DNA of 64,000 nucleotides from Alteriqipengyuania abyssalis (GTDB lineage Bacteria > Pseudomonadota > Alphaproteobacteria > Sphingomonadales > Sphingomonadaceae): NCBI RefSeq assembly GCF_019857185.1, contig NZ_JAHWXP010000001.1, positions 496,001-560,000 on the forward strand. Direction: 5' to 3'. Shown in pieces: positions 18,026-26,367 of the stretch. Position 1 is the first letter of the stretch; every line of letters starts with the position of its first letter. The notes under the pieces are model-generated. The model worked only from the letters and a program-made list of their open reading frames with translations, ran no database searches and was not told the origin of the DNA. Made by a program: the position numbers and the translations under genes.

Positions 18026-19777
18026 ATGAAGCATCTGTTCGCCGCAACCGCGCTCGCACTCACCATCGCCAGCCCGCTGACCGCCGGCCCGGTCGAGGAT
18101 TACACCGTGCTGCGCGAAGAGGTGTGGCAGGACATGCTCGACGACAATCCCACGCTCGCCACCTCGGTGGGCGACCGGCGCGGGGACGGGCAGCTGGGCG
18201 ACCTCAGCATGGCGGCCTATGATCGCAACGTCGCCGAAGACCGCGCCTTCCTCACCCGGCTCAACGCCATCGACGAAAGCGCTCTGCCCGAGGATCTGCG
18301 GGTCGACTACGCGATCCTCAAGAGCTCGCTCGAAGACGGGATCGAGGGCGCGCAGTTCGACCAGACCCGCTATGTCCTGTTCACCAATCGCGGCGGCTGG
18401 TTCAGCTGGATCGCCTCGCTGCCTTACAGCTCGCCGCTGTTCACCAAGGCCGATTACGAAAGCTACGTCGCGCGGCTCGAAGCCTATGGCGCGCAGAACG
18501 AAGCCGGGATCGCCCGCAGCCGCGAGGCGGTGGCGCGCGGGCTGACGCAGGCGTGCGGGCCTATGGAGGGCTTCGAGGACCAGATCACTGGGCAGATGGC
18601 GGACAGCCCCGAAGAATCGGGCTTTTGGCGCCCGTTCGAAAAACGCCCCTCGACCATTTCGGAAGCCGACTGGGCAGCCTTGCAGGCCCGCGCCCGCTCC
18701 GCGCTGACCGATGTGGTGTTCCCAGCCTACGAAGAGTTCCTGAGCTTCTACACCGAGGAATACGCGCCAAAATGCCGCACCGGCCTGCCCGGTGTCGCCG
18801 AAACCGCCAATGGCGATGACTACTACGCCTATCGCGTCCGCAGCTTCACCACGACCGACATGACGCCGGACCAGGTCCACCAGCTGGGCCTGTCCGAAGT
18901 CGCGCGCATCCGGGCCGAGATGGTTGAGGTTGCGAAGGAAGCAGGGTTCGACAGCCGCGAAGCCTTCATCGAGCACCTGCGCACCGACCCGCAATATTAC
19001 ATGACTGACGAGGACGAGTACCTGCGCTACGCCGCCGCGCTCGCCAAGCACATCGACGGCTGGCTGCCCAAGCTTTTCGGCACGCTGCCGCGCCTGCCCT
19101 ATACCGTTCTTCCGATTCCCGCCGCGCAGGCACCGGGCAACACCACCGCCTATTACGAGCCAGGATCTGCGGAGACCGGGCAGGCGGGCATCTACCGCGT
19201 CAACCTGACCGAGCTCGACCAGCGCCCCTTGTGGGAACTGCCCGCGCTCGGCGTGCACGAGGCGGTGCCGGGGCACCATCTGCAGATCGCTTTACAGCAG
19301 GAGCTGGACCTCCACCCGCTGCGCCGCAACGGCACCTTCTTCACCGCCTTCGTCGAGGGGTGGGGCCTCTATTCCGAACGGCTCGGGATCGAGATGGGGC
19401 TGTACGATACCCCCGCCAAGCAGATGGGGCGGCTGAGCTACGAGATGTGGCGCGCCACCCGGCTGGTGGTCGACACGGGCATCCACTCGAAGGGCTGGAC
19501 CAAGCAGCAGGCGGTCGATTTCATGACCGATAACACCGCGCTCTCGGCGGCGAATATCGACGCTGAGGTCAACCGCTACATCACCTGGCCCGGCCAGGCG
19601 CTGGCTTACAAGATCGGCGAACTGAAGATCCGCGAGTTGCGGACCCGTGCGGAAGAGGCACTGGGCGACCGGTTCGATCTGCGCGCGTTCCATGACGCAG
19701 TGCTGGAAAACGGCGCGGTCCCGCTGGATGTGCTGGAAGAGCATATCGACCGCTGGATCGCGGAGCAGGCTTCGTAG
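18026..19777 (+). CDS. Secreted DUF885 family peptidase-like protein
   Basis: This 583-residue protein has a Sec signal peptide (MKHLFAATALALTIASPLTAG, cleavage near residue 21), so it acts in the periplasm. Residues 411-418 read HEAVPGHH, a gluzincin-like HExxxGH zinc motif typical of DUF885 proteins, with further family features ('EGWGLYSERLGIEMGLY', 'RLSYEMWRATRLVVDTGIH'). The substrate is unknown; members are presumed metallopeptidases. A good ribosome site (AAGGGGAGA) precedes the ATG. Confidence 0.85.
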   Translation: MKHLFAATALALTIASPLTAGPVEDYTVLREEVWQDMLDDNPTLATSVGDRRGDGQLGDLSMAAYDRNVAEDRAFLTRLNAIDESALPEDLRVDYAILKSSLEDGIEGAQFDQTRYVLFTNRGGWFSWIASLPYSSPLFTKADYESYVARLEAYGAQNEAGIARSREAVARGLTQACGPMEGFEDQITGQMADSPEESGFWRPFEKRPSTISEADWAALQARARSALTDVVFPAYEEFLSFYTEEYAPKCRTGLPGVAETANGDDYYAYRVRSFTTTDMTPDQVHQLGLSEVARIRAEMVEVAKEAGFDSREAFIEHLRTDPQYYMTDEDEYLRYAAALAKHIDGWLPKLFGTLPRLPYTVLPIPAAQAPGNTTAYYEPGSAETGQAGIYRVNLTELDQRPLWELPALGVHEAVPGHHLQIALQQELDLHPLRRNGTFFTAFVEGWGLYSERLGIEMGLYDTPAKQMGRLSYEMWRATRLVVDTGIHSKGWTKQQAVDFMTDNTALSAANIDAEVNRYITWPGQALAYKIGELKIRELRTRAEEALGDRFDLRAFHDAVLENGAVPLDVLEEHIDRWIAEQAS

Positions 19778-19800
19778 CGCACCCTAAAAGGTCCGCTTAT

Positions 19801-19874
19801 CCTGAGCCTGTCGAAGGATCGTCTTTCTTTCTTCTGACAGCGCAGAAGAAGTACGGCCCTTCGACAAGCTCAGG
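19801..19874. repeat. Hairpin repeat between convergent genes
   Basis: CCTGAGCCTGTCGAAGG (19801-19817) and CCTTCGACAAGCTCAGG (19858-19874) are inverted copies with one mismatch, and inside them TTCTTCTG (19829-19836) pairs with CAGAAGAA (19843-19850). This sequence is a known dispersed intergenic repeat type. It sits between the stop codons of the DUF885 and UbiB-like genes and can act as a two-way terminator. Confidence 0.75.
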
Positions 19875-19883
19875 GCGAGCGGG

Positions 19884-21239
19884 TTACGATGAAGGCGAAG
19901 CCTCGCCCGTCCGCCCAAGCACATCCCGCACGATCGCGTGGATGTTCACCACCGCGCCGATCCGCGCGCCGAGCAGTGCGGTCCCGCTGACCTTGCGCTG
20001 GACGAACAAAGTCTCGGCGGGCGGGATGTGCCAGATCGACTTGTCCTGCGCGATGGCGAAGCCTTCGTCACGCAGCGCGGGCACGAAGCCGCGGTCGCCG
20101 AAATCGAACGGCGCATCCTTCGCCATTTCGCCGAGGATGATGTCGATCATCCGGTCGATCGCCTCGCCGTGTTTCTCGACCACGGCGGGAGACATGAATT
20201 GCGCATCGATCGCCGCCTGCCGCACGCCCGCATGGTCGCGGTCGAGCCCGGCGCGCAGCAGGTTGCGATAGGATTGCTGCACTTGCGCGTCGACCTCGCG
20301 AGTCGCTCCGAAATCGAGCAGCACGATCTTCCGGTCGGCCTCGCGGTAGCGGTAGTTGGCGAAATTGGGGTCGGTCTGCATCAGGCCCCATTCGAACAGT
20401 TCGCGCGCGACCAGCTCGATCACTTCCGCGAACACGCTGTCGCGCACCTCCTGCGGCTGGTCGCCAAGCTGTTCGACCGGGCGGCCTTCCTCGTAACTCA
20501 TCGCCAGAATGCGATCGCGGGTCAGCTCTTCGTCGAGCGTCGGCACCACGAAAGCCTCGTGCCCGGCGAGCAGTTCGCCATAGCGCTGCATCATCCGCCC
20601 TTCGCGGCGATAGTCCGCTTCCTCGTGCAGCTGTTCCTTCGCCGCAGCCAGCAGTGGGGCGATGTCGAGTTCCTTGGGTAGCAGGCCGGTCACGCGCAGC
20701 AGGGTCGCGACATTATCGACGTCCGAATCGATGCTCTGCGCAACGCCGGGATATTGCACCTTGATCGCCAATGTCCGCCCGTCGCGGGTCAGCGCGCGGT
20801 GCACCTGCCCGATGCTCGCGGCGGCCATCGGGCGCGGCTCGAAGCGGCGAAAGTTCTTGCGCCACTCGCTGCCCCATTCCTCCGCCAGCACCCGGTCGAG
20901 CTGGCGCGGGGGCATGAAGTCGGCATTGTCCCGCAGTTTGGCGAGGATTTCGGACAGCTCGGAGGGCAGGGCATCGCCCGCGTCCATCGAGAGCATCTGT
21001 CCCATCTTCATCGCCGCGCCGCGCAGGTGCGAAAGGCGTTCGGTCAGACGACCGATATTGCCGGGAGTGAGAACCAGATCGTTCATCCGCACCCGCTCGC
21101 CCGAGGCGACGCGGCGCGCACCTTCGGCCAGCATTCCGCCGGCGACACCGCCAGCGAGCCGGCCGAAGCCGCTCAGCCTTCCGATCCGGGACGAAGGGAC
21201 CGCGCGATGGCGACCCTTCGCGTCATCCTCCCGCGCCAT
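19884..21239 (-). CDS. ABC1/AarF/UbiB family atypical kinase
   Basis: This 451-residue protein carries the family marks of atypical kinases linked to ubiquinone synthesis and lipid homeostasis: the KxGQ motif in 'AAMKMGQMLSM', the Ala-rich loop 'PMAAASIGQVHRA', the lysine in 'LAIKVQYPG' and the DFG-like 'VLLDFGATREV'. There is no clear C-terminal transmembrane pair as in UbiB itself, so a soluble family member is more likely than the canonical ubiquinone factor. The YqaE gene lies 4 bases upstream of its start on the same strand, suggesting co-transcription. Confidence 0.85.
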   Translation of the reverse strand: MAREDDAKGRHRAVPSSRIGRLSGFGRLAGGVAGGMLAEGARRVASGERVRMNDLVLTPGNIGRLTERLSHLRGAAMKMGQMLSMDAGDALPSELSEILAKLRDNADFMPPRQLDRVLAEEWGSEWRKNFRRFEPRPMAAASIGQVHRALTRDGRTLAIKVQYPGVAQSIDSDVDNVATLLRVTGLLPKELDIAPLLAAAKEQLHEEADYRREGRMMQRYGELLAGHEAFVVPTLDEELTRDRILAMSYEEGRPVEQLGDQPQEVRDSVFAEVIELVARELFEWGLMQTDPNFANYRYREADRKIVLLDFGATREVDAQVQQSYRNLLRAGLDRDHAGVRQAAIDAQFMSPAVVEKHGEAIDRMIDIILGEMAKDAPFDFGDRGFVPALRDEGFAIAQDKSIWHIPPAETLFVQRKVSGTALLGARIGAVVNIHAIVRDVLGRTGEASPSS

Positions 21240-21243
21240 GGCC

Positions 21244-21399
21244 TTAGGCGTAGTTCACATAGAGCGAGTAGATCAGGCCGGGCACATAGAAGATCAGCGT
21301 CAGGATCAGGCTGATGAGGAATTGCGTGCCGAGACCATGCTTGAGCGCGACGCCCAGCGGCGGAAGCAGGATGGTGGCGATGAGGATGATGATGGGCAT
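21244..21399 (-). CDS. YqaE/Pmp3 family small membrane protein
   Basis: This 51-residue protein consists of two hydrophobic helices separated by a short GVALKHGLGTQF loop, the hallmark of the YqaE/Pmp3 (UPF0057) family, whose members respond to salt, cold or membrane stress. The ATG at 21399 (MPIIILIAT) has AAAGGAGAG 7-8 bases upstream. It probably leads a two-gene operon with the UbiB-like kinase. Confidence 0.9.
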   Translation of the reverse strand: MPIIILIATILLPPLGVALKHGLGTQFLISLILTLIFYVPGLIYSLYVNYA

Positions 21400-21494
21400 G
21401 TAAGAAACTCTCCTTTGCCTGATCAACCGCGCCTGAACCTGCCTGTTCCGCGCAAATGTGCAGAATGGCCGCCTTGCAAAAAGAGCGGGTTAGC

Positions 21495-22997
21495 TCACGA
21501 CGCGGCGGCCGCGTCCGCCAGATCTTCCAGCCCGACCACGATGATCGTGCGGCCGCCGCCGAACTCTTCGCGCACCACGATCAGTCCCTGCCGCTCCATA
21601 TGCTCCAGCAGGCGGCGGATGCGGCTGGGCGAGGATGTGCCGTAAACGCGCGCAAGCTCGTCCTCGTCGGGCGCGGATGCACCCCGCGCGACCGATACCG
21701 CCAGCGCAAGATAGGGGGCGAGCACGTCTTCGGGGACGGCTTGCGACAGCTCCTCGATCGTGTCGCGCAGCTTTTCCGGCAGCTCGTGCAGGCCTGCGGC
21801 GGCGAAGGCGAACAGGCGGCGGAATTCGAGCATGTCGACATGCGCGCTGGGCACGCCCTGCTGGCGGCAGCGCTGCGCGAAATTGCGGAACAGCGCGGCG
21901 GAAGACTGGAAGGTCGCGCCTTCCTCCGCCGCCAGTTCCACGATGACGCGGGTGAGGGCGGCTTCCTTGTCCTGCGGAGCGGCTGGTGCCTGATCTTCGG
22001 GCGAGGACTCATCACTCGCCGTGTGCTCGCCGGGGTCGCTGCGCTGCGCCTGCTCGGCGGCACGCGCGGTGATCGCCTGCTCCAGATCGGCGGCAGGTTT
22101 CGGCGGGGGAGGGGGCGGTGGCGCGGGCTTCGCGGCTTCCTCCGCCAGCTCGGAATGGAGCAGCGCCTCCAGATCCTCACCCGAGGCTTGGGGCAGCGGC
22201 ATCAGACCCTCGGCGGCGTTCTTGCCGCCGGTGCGCACCTCGCCGATATGCACCGCGACCGGGCGGCGGCTGATCGCGGGGCCGAGGCCGAGGAAATGGC
22301 CGCGCTGAAGATCGCGGATCCGCTCCGCCTGCCGCCGGTCCATCCCCAGCAGATCGGCGGCGCGCTGCATATCGATGTCGAGGAAGGTGCGGCCCATCAG
22401 GAAGTTGGAGGCTTCCGCCGCGACGTTCTTGGCCAACTTGGCAAGGCGCTGGGTGGCGACGATTCCCGCCAGACCGCGCTTGCGCCCGCGGCACATCAGG
22501 TTGGTCATCGCCGACAGCGTCATCCGGCGCGTATCCTCGGCCAGCTCGCCCGCAGCGGCAGGGGCGAACATCTGCGCCTCGTCGACCACCACCAGCACGG
22601 GATACCAATGCTCGCGCGGGGCATCGAACAGCGCGGTGAGGAACAGCGCCGCGCAGCGGATCTGCTGTTCGACCTCCAGCTCGTCCAGCGCCAGCACGAC
22701 CGAGACGCGATGCTGGCGCACGCGCCCGGCCAGCGCCTCGATCTCGCGCACCGAATGCGCCGCGCCATCGATCACGATATGGTCGAACGCATCGGCCAAG
22801 CTGGTAAAGTCGCCCTCAGGGTCGATTACCACCTGCTGGACGAGCCCGGCCGTCTGTTCGAGCAAGCGGCGCAGCAGGTGCGACTTGCCCGAACCCGAGT
22901 TGCCCTGGACGAGCAATCGCGTCGCAAGCAGCTCCTCCACGTCGACGCAAATGCCTTGCCCGGCCGAATCCGTGCCAATTTCGATCTGCGACTTCAT
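21495..22997 (-). CDS. HerA-like ATPase
   Basis: This 500-residue ATP-binding protein has Walker A GNSGSGKS (32-39), Walker B 'LVVVDEAQMF' and 'RGLAGIVATQRLAKL', the layout of HerA/VirB4-like hexameric motors. After about residue 260 comes a Pro/Ala/Glu-rich linker, then a helical domain ending in a winged-helix-like segment ('SRIRRLLEHMERQGLIVV'). Stand-alone members like this in alphaproteobacteria have no settled role; DNA translocation is inferred. No NurA-type nuclease is adjacent. The start at 22997 (MKSQIEIG) excludes an arginine-rich upstream extension that overlaps tetR. Confidence 0.75.
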   Translation of the reverse strand: MKSQIEIGTDSAGQGICVDVEELLATRLLVQGNSGSGKSHLLRRLLEQTAGLVQQVVIDPEGDFTSLADAFDHIVIDGAAHSVREIEALAGRVRQHRVSVVLALDELEVEQQIRCAALFLTALFDAPREHWYPVLVVVDEAQMFAPAAAGELAEDTRRMTLSAMTNLMCRGRKRGLAGIVATQRLAKLAKNVAAEASNFLMGRTFLDIDMQRAADLLGMDRRQAERIRDLQRGHFLGLGPAISRRPVAVHIGEVRTGGKNAAEGLMPLPQASGEDLEALLHSELAEEAAKPAPPPPPPPKPAADLEQAITARAAEQAQRSDPGEHTASDESSPEDQAPAAPQDKEAALTRVIVELAAEEGATFQSSAALFRNFAQRCRQQGVPSAHVDMLEFRRLFAFAAAGLHELPEKLRDTIEELSQAVPEDVLAPYLALAVSVARGASAPDEDELARVYGTSSPSRIRRLLEHMERQGLIVVREEFGGGRTIIVVGLEDLADAAAAS

Positions 22998-23047
22998 GTG
23001 ACCAGCGATAGGTCGGCGGAGGCGGCGCGCAAAGGCGCATCGGGCAG

Positions 23048-23749
23048 TTATCCCGTCCTGGCCTCTCTGGCCTGGCAGATTTCCCGGAACCCGGCTGCCA
23101 TGAAGCGGGCCATGCGCTTTCTGACAGCATCGAAGTCGTCGGATTGGCACAGGCCGTCCGACAGCTTGTCTATCCGGCCGGTGCGGCCGAGGGTCAGCAT
23201 CAGGCTGCCGGTGACGAAGTGGTAACCCCAGAACAGATCCTCATCCGAACAGTCCGGCAGCGCCTGCCGCAGAATTTCGATGAGCCGCATGATGACCTGG
23301 TCGAAATGAGCGTCCATCAGTTCCGCGCCCCAGACGGCCGTATTGCTCATCTGCGCACCCAGCATGCCGTAGTTCCGCCAGCCGTCGCCACCTGTCGCGA
23401 AGAGGTCCAGAACCGGGTCCAGAAACGCATGCAGGGCGCCTTCGACCGTCGGGTTGCCCCCGGCTTCCTTCTCGTAGGCATCGAGCGCGGCGAGCCGCCG
23501 TTCCACGGTGACCGGCGCGCGGCGCGCGATGACCGCATCGAACAGCTCTTTCTTGTCGCTGAAGTAATAGTGGAGGAGCGACTGGTGAACCCCCACTTTC
23601 TGCGCCACCTCCTTGAGGGTGACGCCATGCAGACCCGCCCGTGAAAACAGTTCCTCCGCGGCGTTGTATATCTGCTCCATCGTTTCGGCTCTTTGCTCGG
23701 CCTTCGCTTTGGGCCGGCTCTTGGAGCGCTTCTTCAAACCTTCGGTCAT
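23048..23749 (-). CDS. TetR family transcriptional regulator
   Basis: The N-terminal ~70 residues of this 233-residue protein are a TetR DNA-binding domain with the helix-turn-helix 'VTLKEVAQKVGVHQSLLHYYFSDKKELFD'; the C-terminal part is a helical ligand domain. It lies downstream of the TonB receptor gene on the same strand, after a long hairpin. The most likely target is the perfect inverted repeat at 26255-26274 in the divergent promoter region, so it may control both the receptor and the hydrolase genes. The ligand is unknown and repression is inferred. Confidence 0.9.
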   Translation of the reverse strand: MTEGLKKRSKSRPKAKAEQRAETMEQIYNAAEELFSRAGLHGVTLKEVAQKVGVHQSLLHYYFSDKKELFDAVIARRAPVTVERRLAALDAYEKEAGGNPTVEGALHAFLDPVLDLFATGGDGWRNYGMLGAQMSNTAVWGAELMDAHFDQVIMRLIEILRQALPDCSDEDLFWGYHFVTGSLMLTLGRTGRIDKLSDGLCQSDDFDAVRKRMARFMAAGFREICQAREARTG

Positions 23750-23883
23750 GCGTGTTCCTCGACCCTGGTCGCAGCCGGGGCGGTGCCCGGAAAAAAGGCA
23801 AGCTTAGCAGGGTCTTTCCAGCATTCCAGAGCACAGGCCGTCCGGTCCGGATGGTGCCCGGCGCACCGAAGCGGGCGGACTGG

Positions 23884-23918
23884 CCTGTCGCGAACGGCGC
23901 AGGTCCGTTCGCGACAGG
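23884..23918 (-). terminator. Long hairpin after the TonB receptor gene
   Basis: CCTGTCGCGAACGG (23884-23897) and CCGTTCGCGACAGG (23905-23918) make a perfect 14-base stem with a 7-base loop, 12 bases beyond the receptor stop codon. There is no T tract on the minus side, so it may be an attenuator or mRNA-protecting structure that lets tetR be expressed at a lower level. Confidence 0.6.
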
Positions 23919-23930
23919 AGCCTCGTGGCG

Positions 23931-26171
23931 TCAGAAGCTGCGGCTGACGCGAATGCCGTACTGGCGCGGCGCGCCCGCCAGGCGGCGTGCGCCATTGATC
24001 GCCGCGACATAGTGGTGATCGAGCAGGTTCGTCCCGAATGCGCTGATCGACCAGTCGCCTGCGACGAGGGTCAGCTGGGCGTTGAGAATGTCGCGCGCTT
24101 CGAGCCGGTCCCCCAGCGCCTCGTTCTGGAAGAGCGTGCCGAAGGTCGATGCGATGTGGGAGAAGTCCACACGCGGGGTCAGGCTGACGTCGGCCCCGAT
24201 GGGGATCGCGTACTGCACGCCTGCGCTCAGCGTGAAGTCGGGTGCATAGGGTTGTTCGCGCCCGGTGAGATCGATGCAGCGTGCACTCGCGGGCCCGTCA
24301 ACAGGATCGCAGGTGAGTGCCGCACCGGTCCCGAGCCGCGGGTCGATTGCGAAGAAGGTGCCGAGTTCGGAATTTGACAGGGCCGTCGCAAGATCGAACT
24401 CGAAGCCGGAGAAGTTGCCCTGTGCGGACAGTTCCACGCCATAAAGCTTCGACGTCCCGGCCACGTTGAAGATCGAGGAGATGCTGGGCGCATCGGGATC
24501 GACGATGCTGATCTGGAAGTTCTCGTATTCGGTGTAGTAACCGCCGATCTGGGTGCGCAGCCTCCCGCCGAAGAACGTGCCCTTGTAGCCGATTTCGTAA
24601 TCGACGACGTCCTCCGCCTCGAATGCACGTGGCTGGAGACCCGCGAAGTTGGGGCCATTGAGGCCACCTTGCTTGGCACCCGTCGCGACAAACGCATAGA
24701 CGAAGTTGTTGCGGTCGATCGTCCAGTTGAGCGCGAGCTTCCCGTTCAGCCGATCGTCCTCTGTCTTGTCGACCTGCGGCAAGGTGAGGATCGGATCGGG
24801 CAGCGGCGGGATGAACGCCATGGCAAGCGCATCATTGGCCGAAGTGGTGCGCGAAAGCCTTGCGCCCGCCTGGATTTCAAGACCATTGGCGAATTCGTAG
24901 GCGATCTGCCCGAAGCCGGCGAGGGCGGTCTTGGGGTTGGTGCCCTGGATGACCGTGTCGAACACCAGCGGCGCAAGCGAATTGGGGGTCGCGTCCTGAA
25001 CGAAGCCGACATTCGCCGGAATGGTGATGCGGTCGTCCTGGTAATAGGCGCCGATCAGCCAGGTGAAGGCCTGGTTGTCGGGCGAGATCAGGTTGATTTC
25101 CTGCGACCAGATCTCCTCCGTGATATCGGCGCGGAAATTGATCGCCGGGGCGGCGGGAGTCCCTTCGGCCGCCGTGCCGTCGGCGTCGTTGGATATGGTG
25201 GTCGTACCGCGCTGGAACCCGGTGATGGAGCGCAGTTCCAGTCCGCTGTCGAACCGGTAATTCGCCCGCAGCACCACCCGGCCGAACTCGTCGCGTCCCG
25301 CGAGCGGCGCGTTGTTTGCCACGTCCAGCGGATCACCGGTTTCGGTTGCGCGGCCAGCCGGAAGGCCGCCATATTCGATGTTGTTGTAATCGGCCTTCAG
25401 CACCGCATTGAAGTTCGCCGAGGGCTCCCACAGGAAGCTGGCGCGGCCGCTGACATATTCCTGGTCGCCGGGGTTGCCGGTCCACGGGCCTGACACGTTG
25501 TAGAATGTGTCGCGGCTTTCGAAATTGCCCGCGAAGCGCATGGCGAAGGTGTCGCCCGCTGGGACGTTCAGGGCGCCCTGGAGCTTGACCTTGTCGTAGT
25601 TGCCATACTCGGCAAGGCCATAGCCGCCGAACGAGCCGATGATGGGATCCTGCTGCGTGACGAACACCGCACCGCCGGTCGCGTTGCTGCCCGCAAACGT
25701 GCCCTGCGGTCCGCGCAGAACCTCCACGCTGGCGATGTCGTAGAACGGTTCGCGCTGGAAATAGCCGGGGAAGGTCGCGACCCCGTCACGATAGGTGACG
25801 ACGCCGACACCGATCGCGCTCGATTGCTCGGTCTTTCCGATGCCGCGGATGTTGAACGCGTTGCCCTGACCGGTGGTATTCACCGTCAGCGAAGGCGACG
25901 CGAACTGGAGTTGCTCCACGCTGTCGACCGACTTGCGGACCAGGTCTTCACCGGTAAGCACGGTGGCGGCGACCGGGACACGCTGAAGGCTCGTGTTACG
26001 CCGTTCGGCCGTGACCACGATCAGGTTGCCTTCCTGTGCCTCTGCGTCCGCAGCGTCGACCGGATCGGTCGTGCTGGCTTGCGCGGCGTCGGCGTCCGAT
26101 TGCTGCGCGTGGGCAGTTCCGCCGGACATCGCGATCGCGACCGCCGAAGCCGACATCAAGAATAAGCGCAT
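23931..26171 (-). CDS. TonB-dependent outer-membrane receptor
   Basis: This 746-residue protein has a signal peptide (MRLFLMSASAVAIAMSGGTAHAQQ), a TonB-box-like 'LIVVTAER' near 50, a plug domain ('SVDSVEQLQFASPSL', 'FNIRGIGKTE', 'VEVLRGPQGTFAGSNATGGAV') and a beta-barrel ending in 'VSRSF' with the usual terminal phenylalanine. It imports a large or scarce substrate with TonB energy. The start at 26171 is supported by GAGAGGGG 8 bases upstream. Its neighbours are a TetR regulator and two divergent periplasmic hydrolases, which suggests uptake of an ester or amide compound rather than iron; the substrate is not known. Confidence 0.95.
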   Translation of the reverse strand: MRLFLMSASAVAIAMSGGTAHAQQSDADAAQASTTDPVDAADAEAQEGNLIVVTAERRNTSLQRVPVAATVLTGEDLVRKSVDSVEQLQFASPSLTVNTTGQGNAFNIRGIGKTEQSSAIGVGVVTYRDGVATFPGYFQREPFYDIASVEVLRGPQGTFAGSNATGGAVFVTQQDPIIGSFGGYGLAEYGNYDKVKLQGALNVPAGDTFAMRFAGNFESRDTFYNVSGPWTGNPGDQEYVSGRASFLWEPSANFNAVLKADYNNIEYGGLPAGRATETGDPLDVANNAPLAGRDEFGRVVLRANYRFDSGLELRSITGFQRGTTTISNDADGTAAEGTPAAPAINFRADITEEIWSQEINLISPDNQAFTWLIGAYYQDDRITIPANVGFVQDATPNSLAPLVFDTVIQGTNPKTALAGFGQIAYEFANGLEIQAGARLSRTTSANDALAMAFIPPLPDPILTLPQVDKTEDDRLNGKLALNWTIDRNNFVYAFVATGAKQGGLNGPNFAGLQPRAFEAEDVVDYEIGYKGTFFGGRLRTQIGGYYTEYENFQISIVDPDAPSISSIFNVAGTSKLYGVELSAQGNFSGFEFDLATALSNSELGTFFAIDPRLGTGAALTCDPVDGPASARCIDLTGREQPYAPDFTLSAGVQYAIPIGADVSLTPRVDFSHIASTFGTLFQNEALGDRLEARDILNAQLTLVAGDWSISAFGTNLLDHHYVAAINGARRLAGAPRQYGIRVSRSF

Positions 26172-26254
26172 CAGAATTCCCCTCTCTCGTGATGGACACG
26201 CTCTCCGGCGTGCGCAGCGCCGGGGTTGGCACCAGATCGGGTCGCGAGTCAATA

Positions 26255-26274
26255 TTCATTCACAATTGAATGAA
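26255..26274. promoter_or_regulatory. Inverted-repeat operator, probable TetR site
   Basis: TTCATTCA (26255-26262) and TGAATGAA (26267-26274) are perfect 8-base arms with a CAAT spacer, the size and symmetry of a TetR-family operator. It lies between the divergent receptor gene (start 26171) and hydrolase gene (start 26368), 84 and 94 bases from the two ATGs, so one dimer could control both arms. AT-rich sequence here stands out from the GC-rich surroundings. Assignment to the local TetR is inferred. Confidence 0.65.
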
Positions 26275-26367
26275 GCTTGACTCGAAACGGGTCGGGCCGC
26301 ACCATTCCGCACCATTGGATGGACCCGCAGGTCAAAAATTGCGGGCTATTTGGAAGGGGACTTGTCG

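Noticed and set aside
23750-23930. Second operator for TetR upstream of its own gene
   Set aside because: No TTCATTCA-like dyad is visible there; the only strong structure is the long hairpin following the receptor gene.
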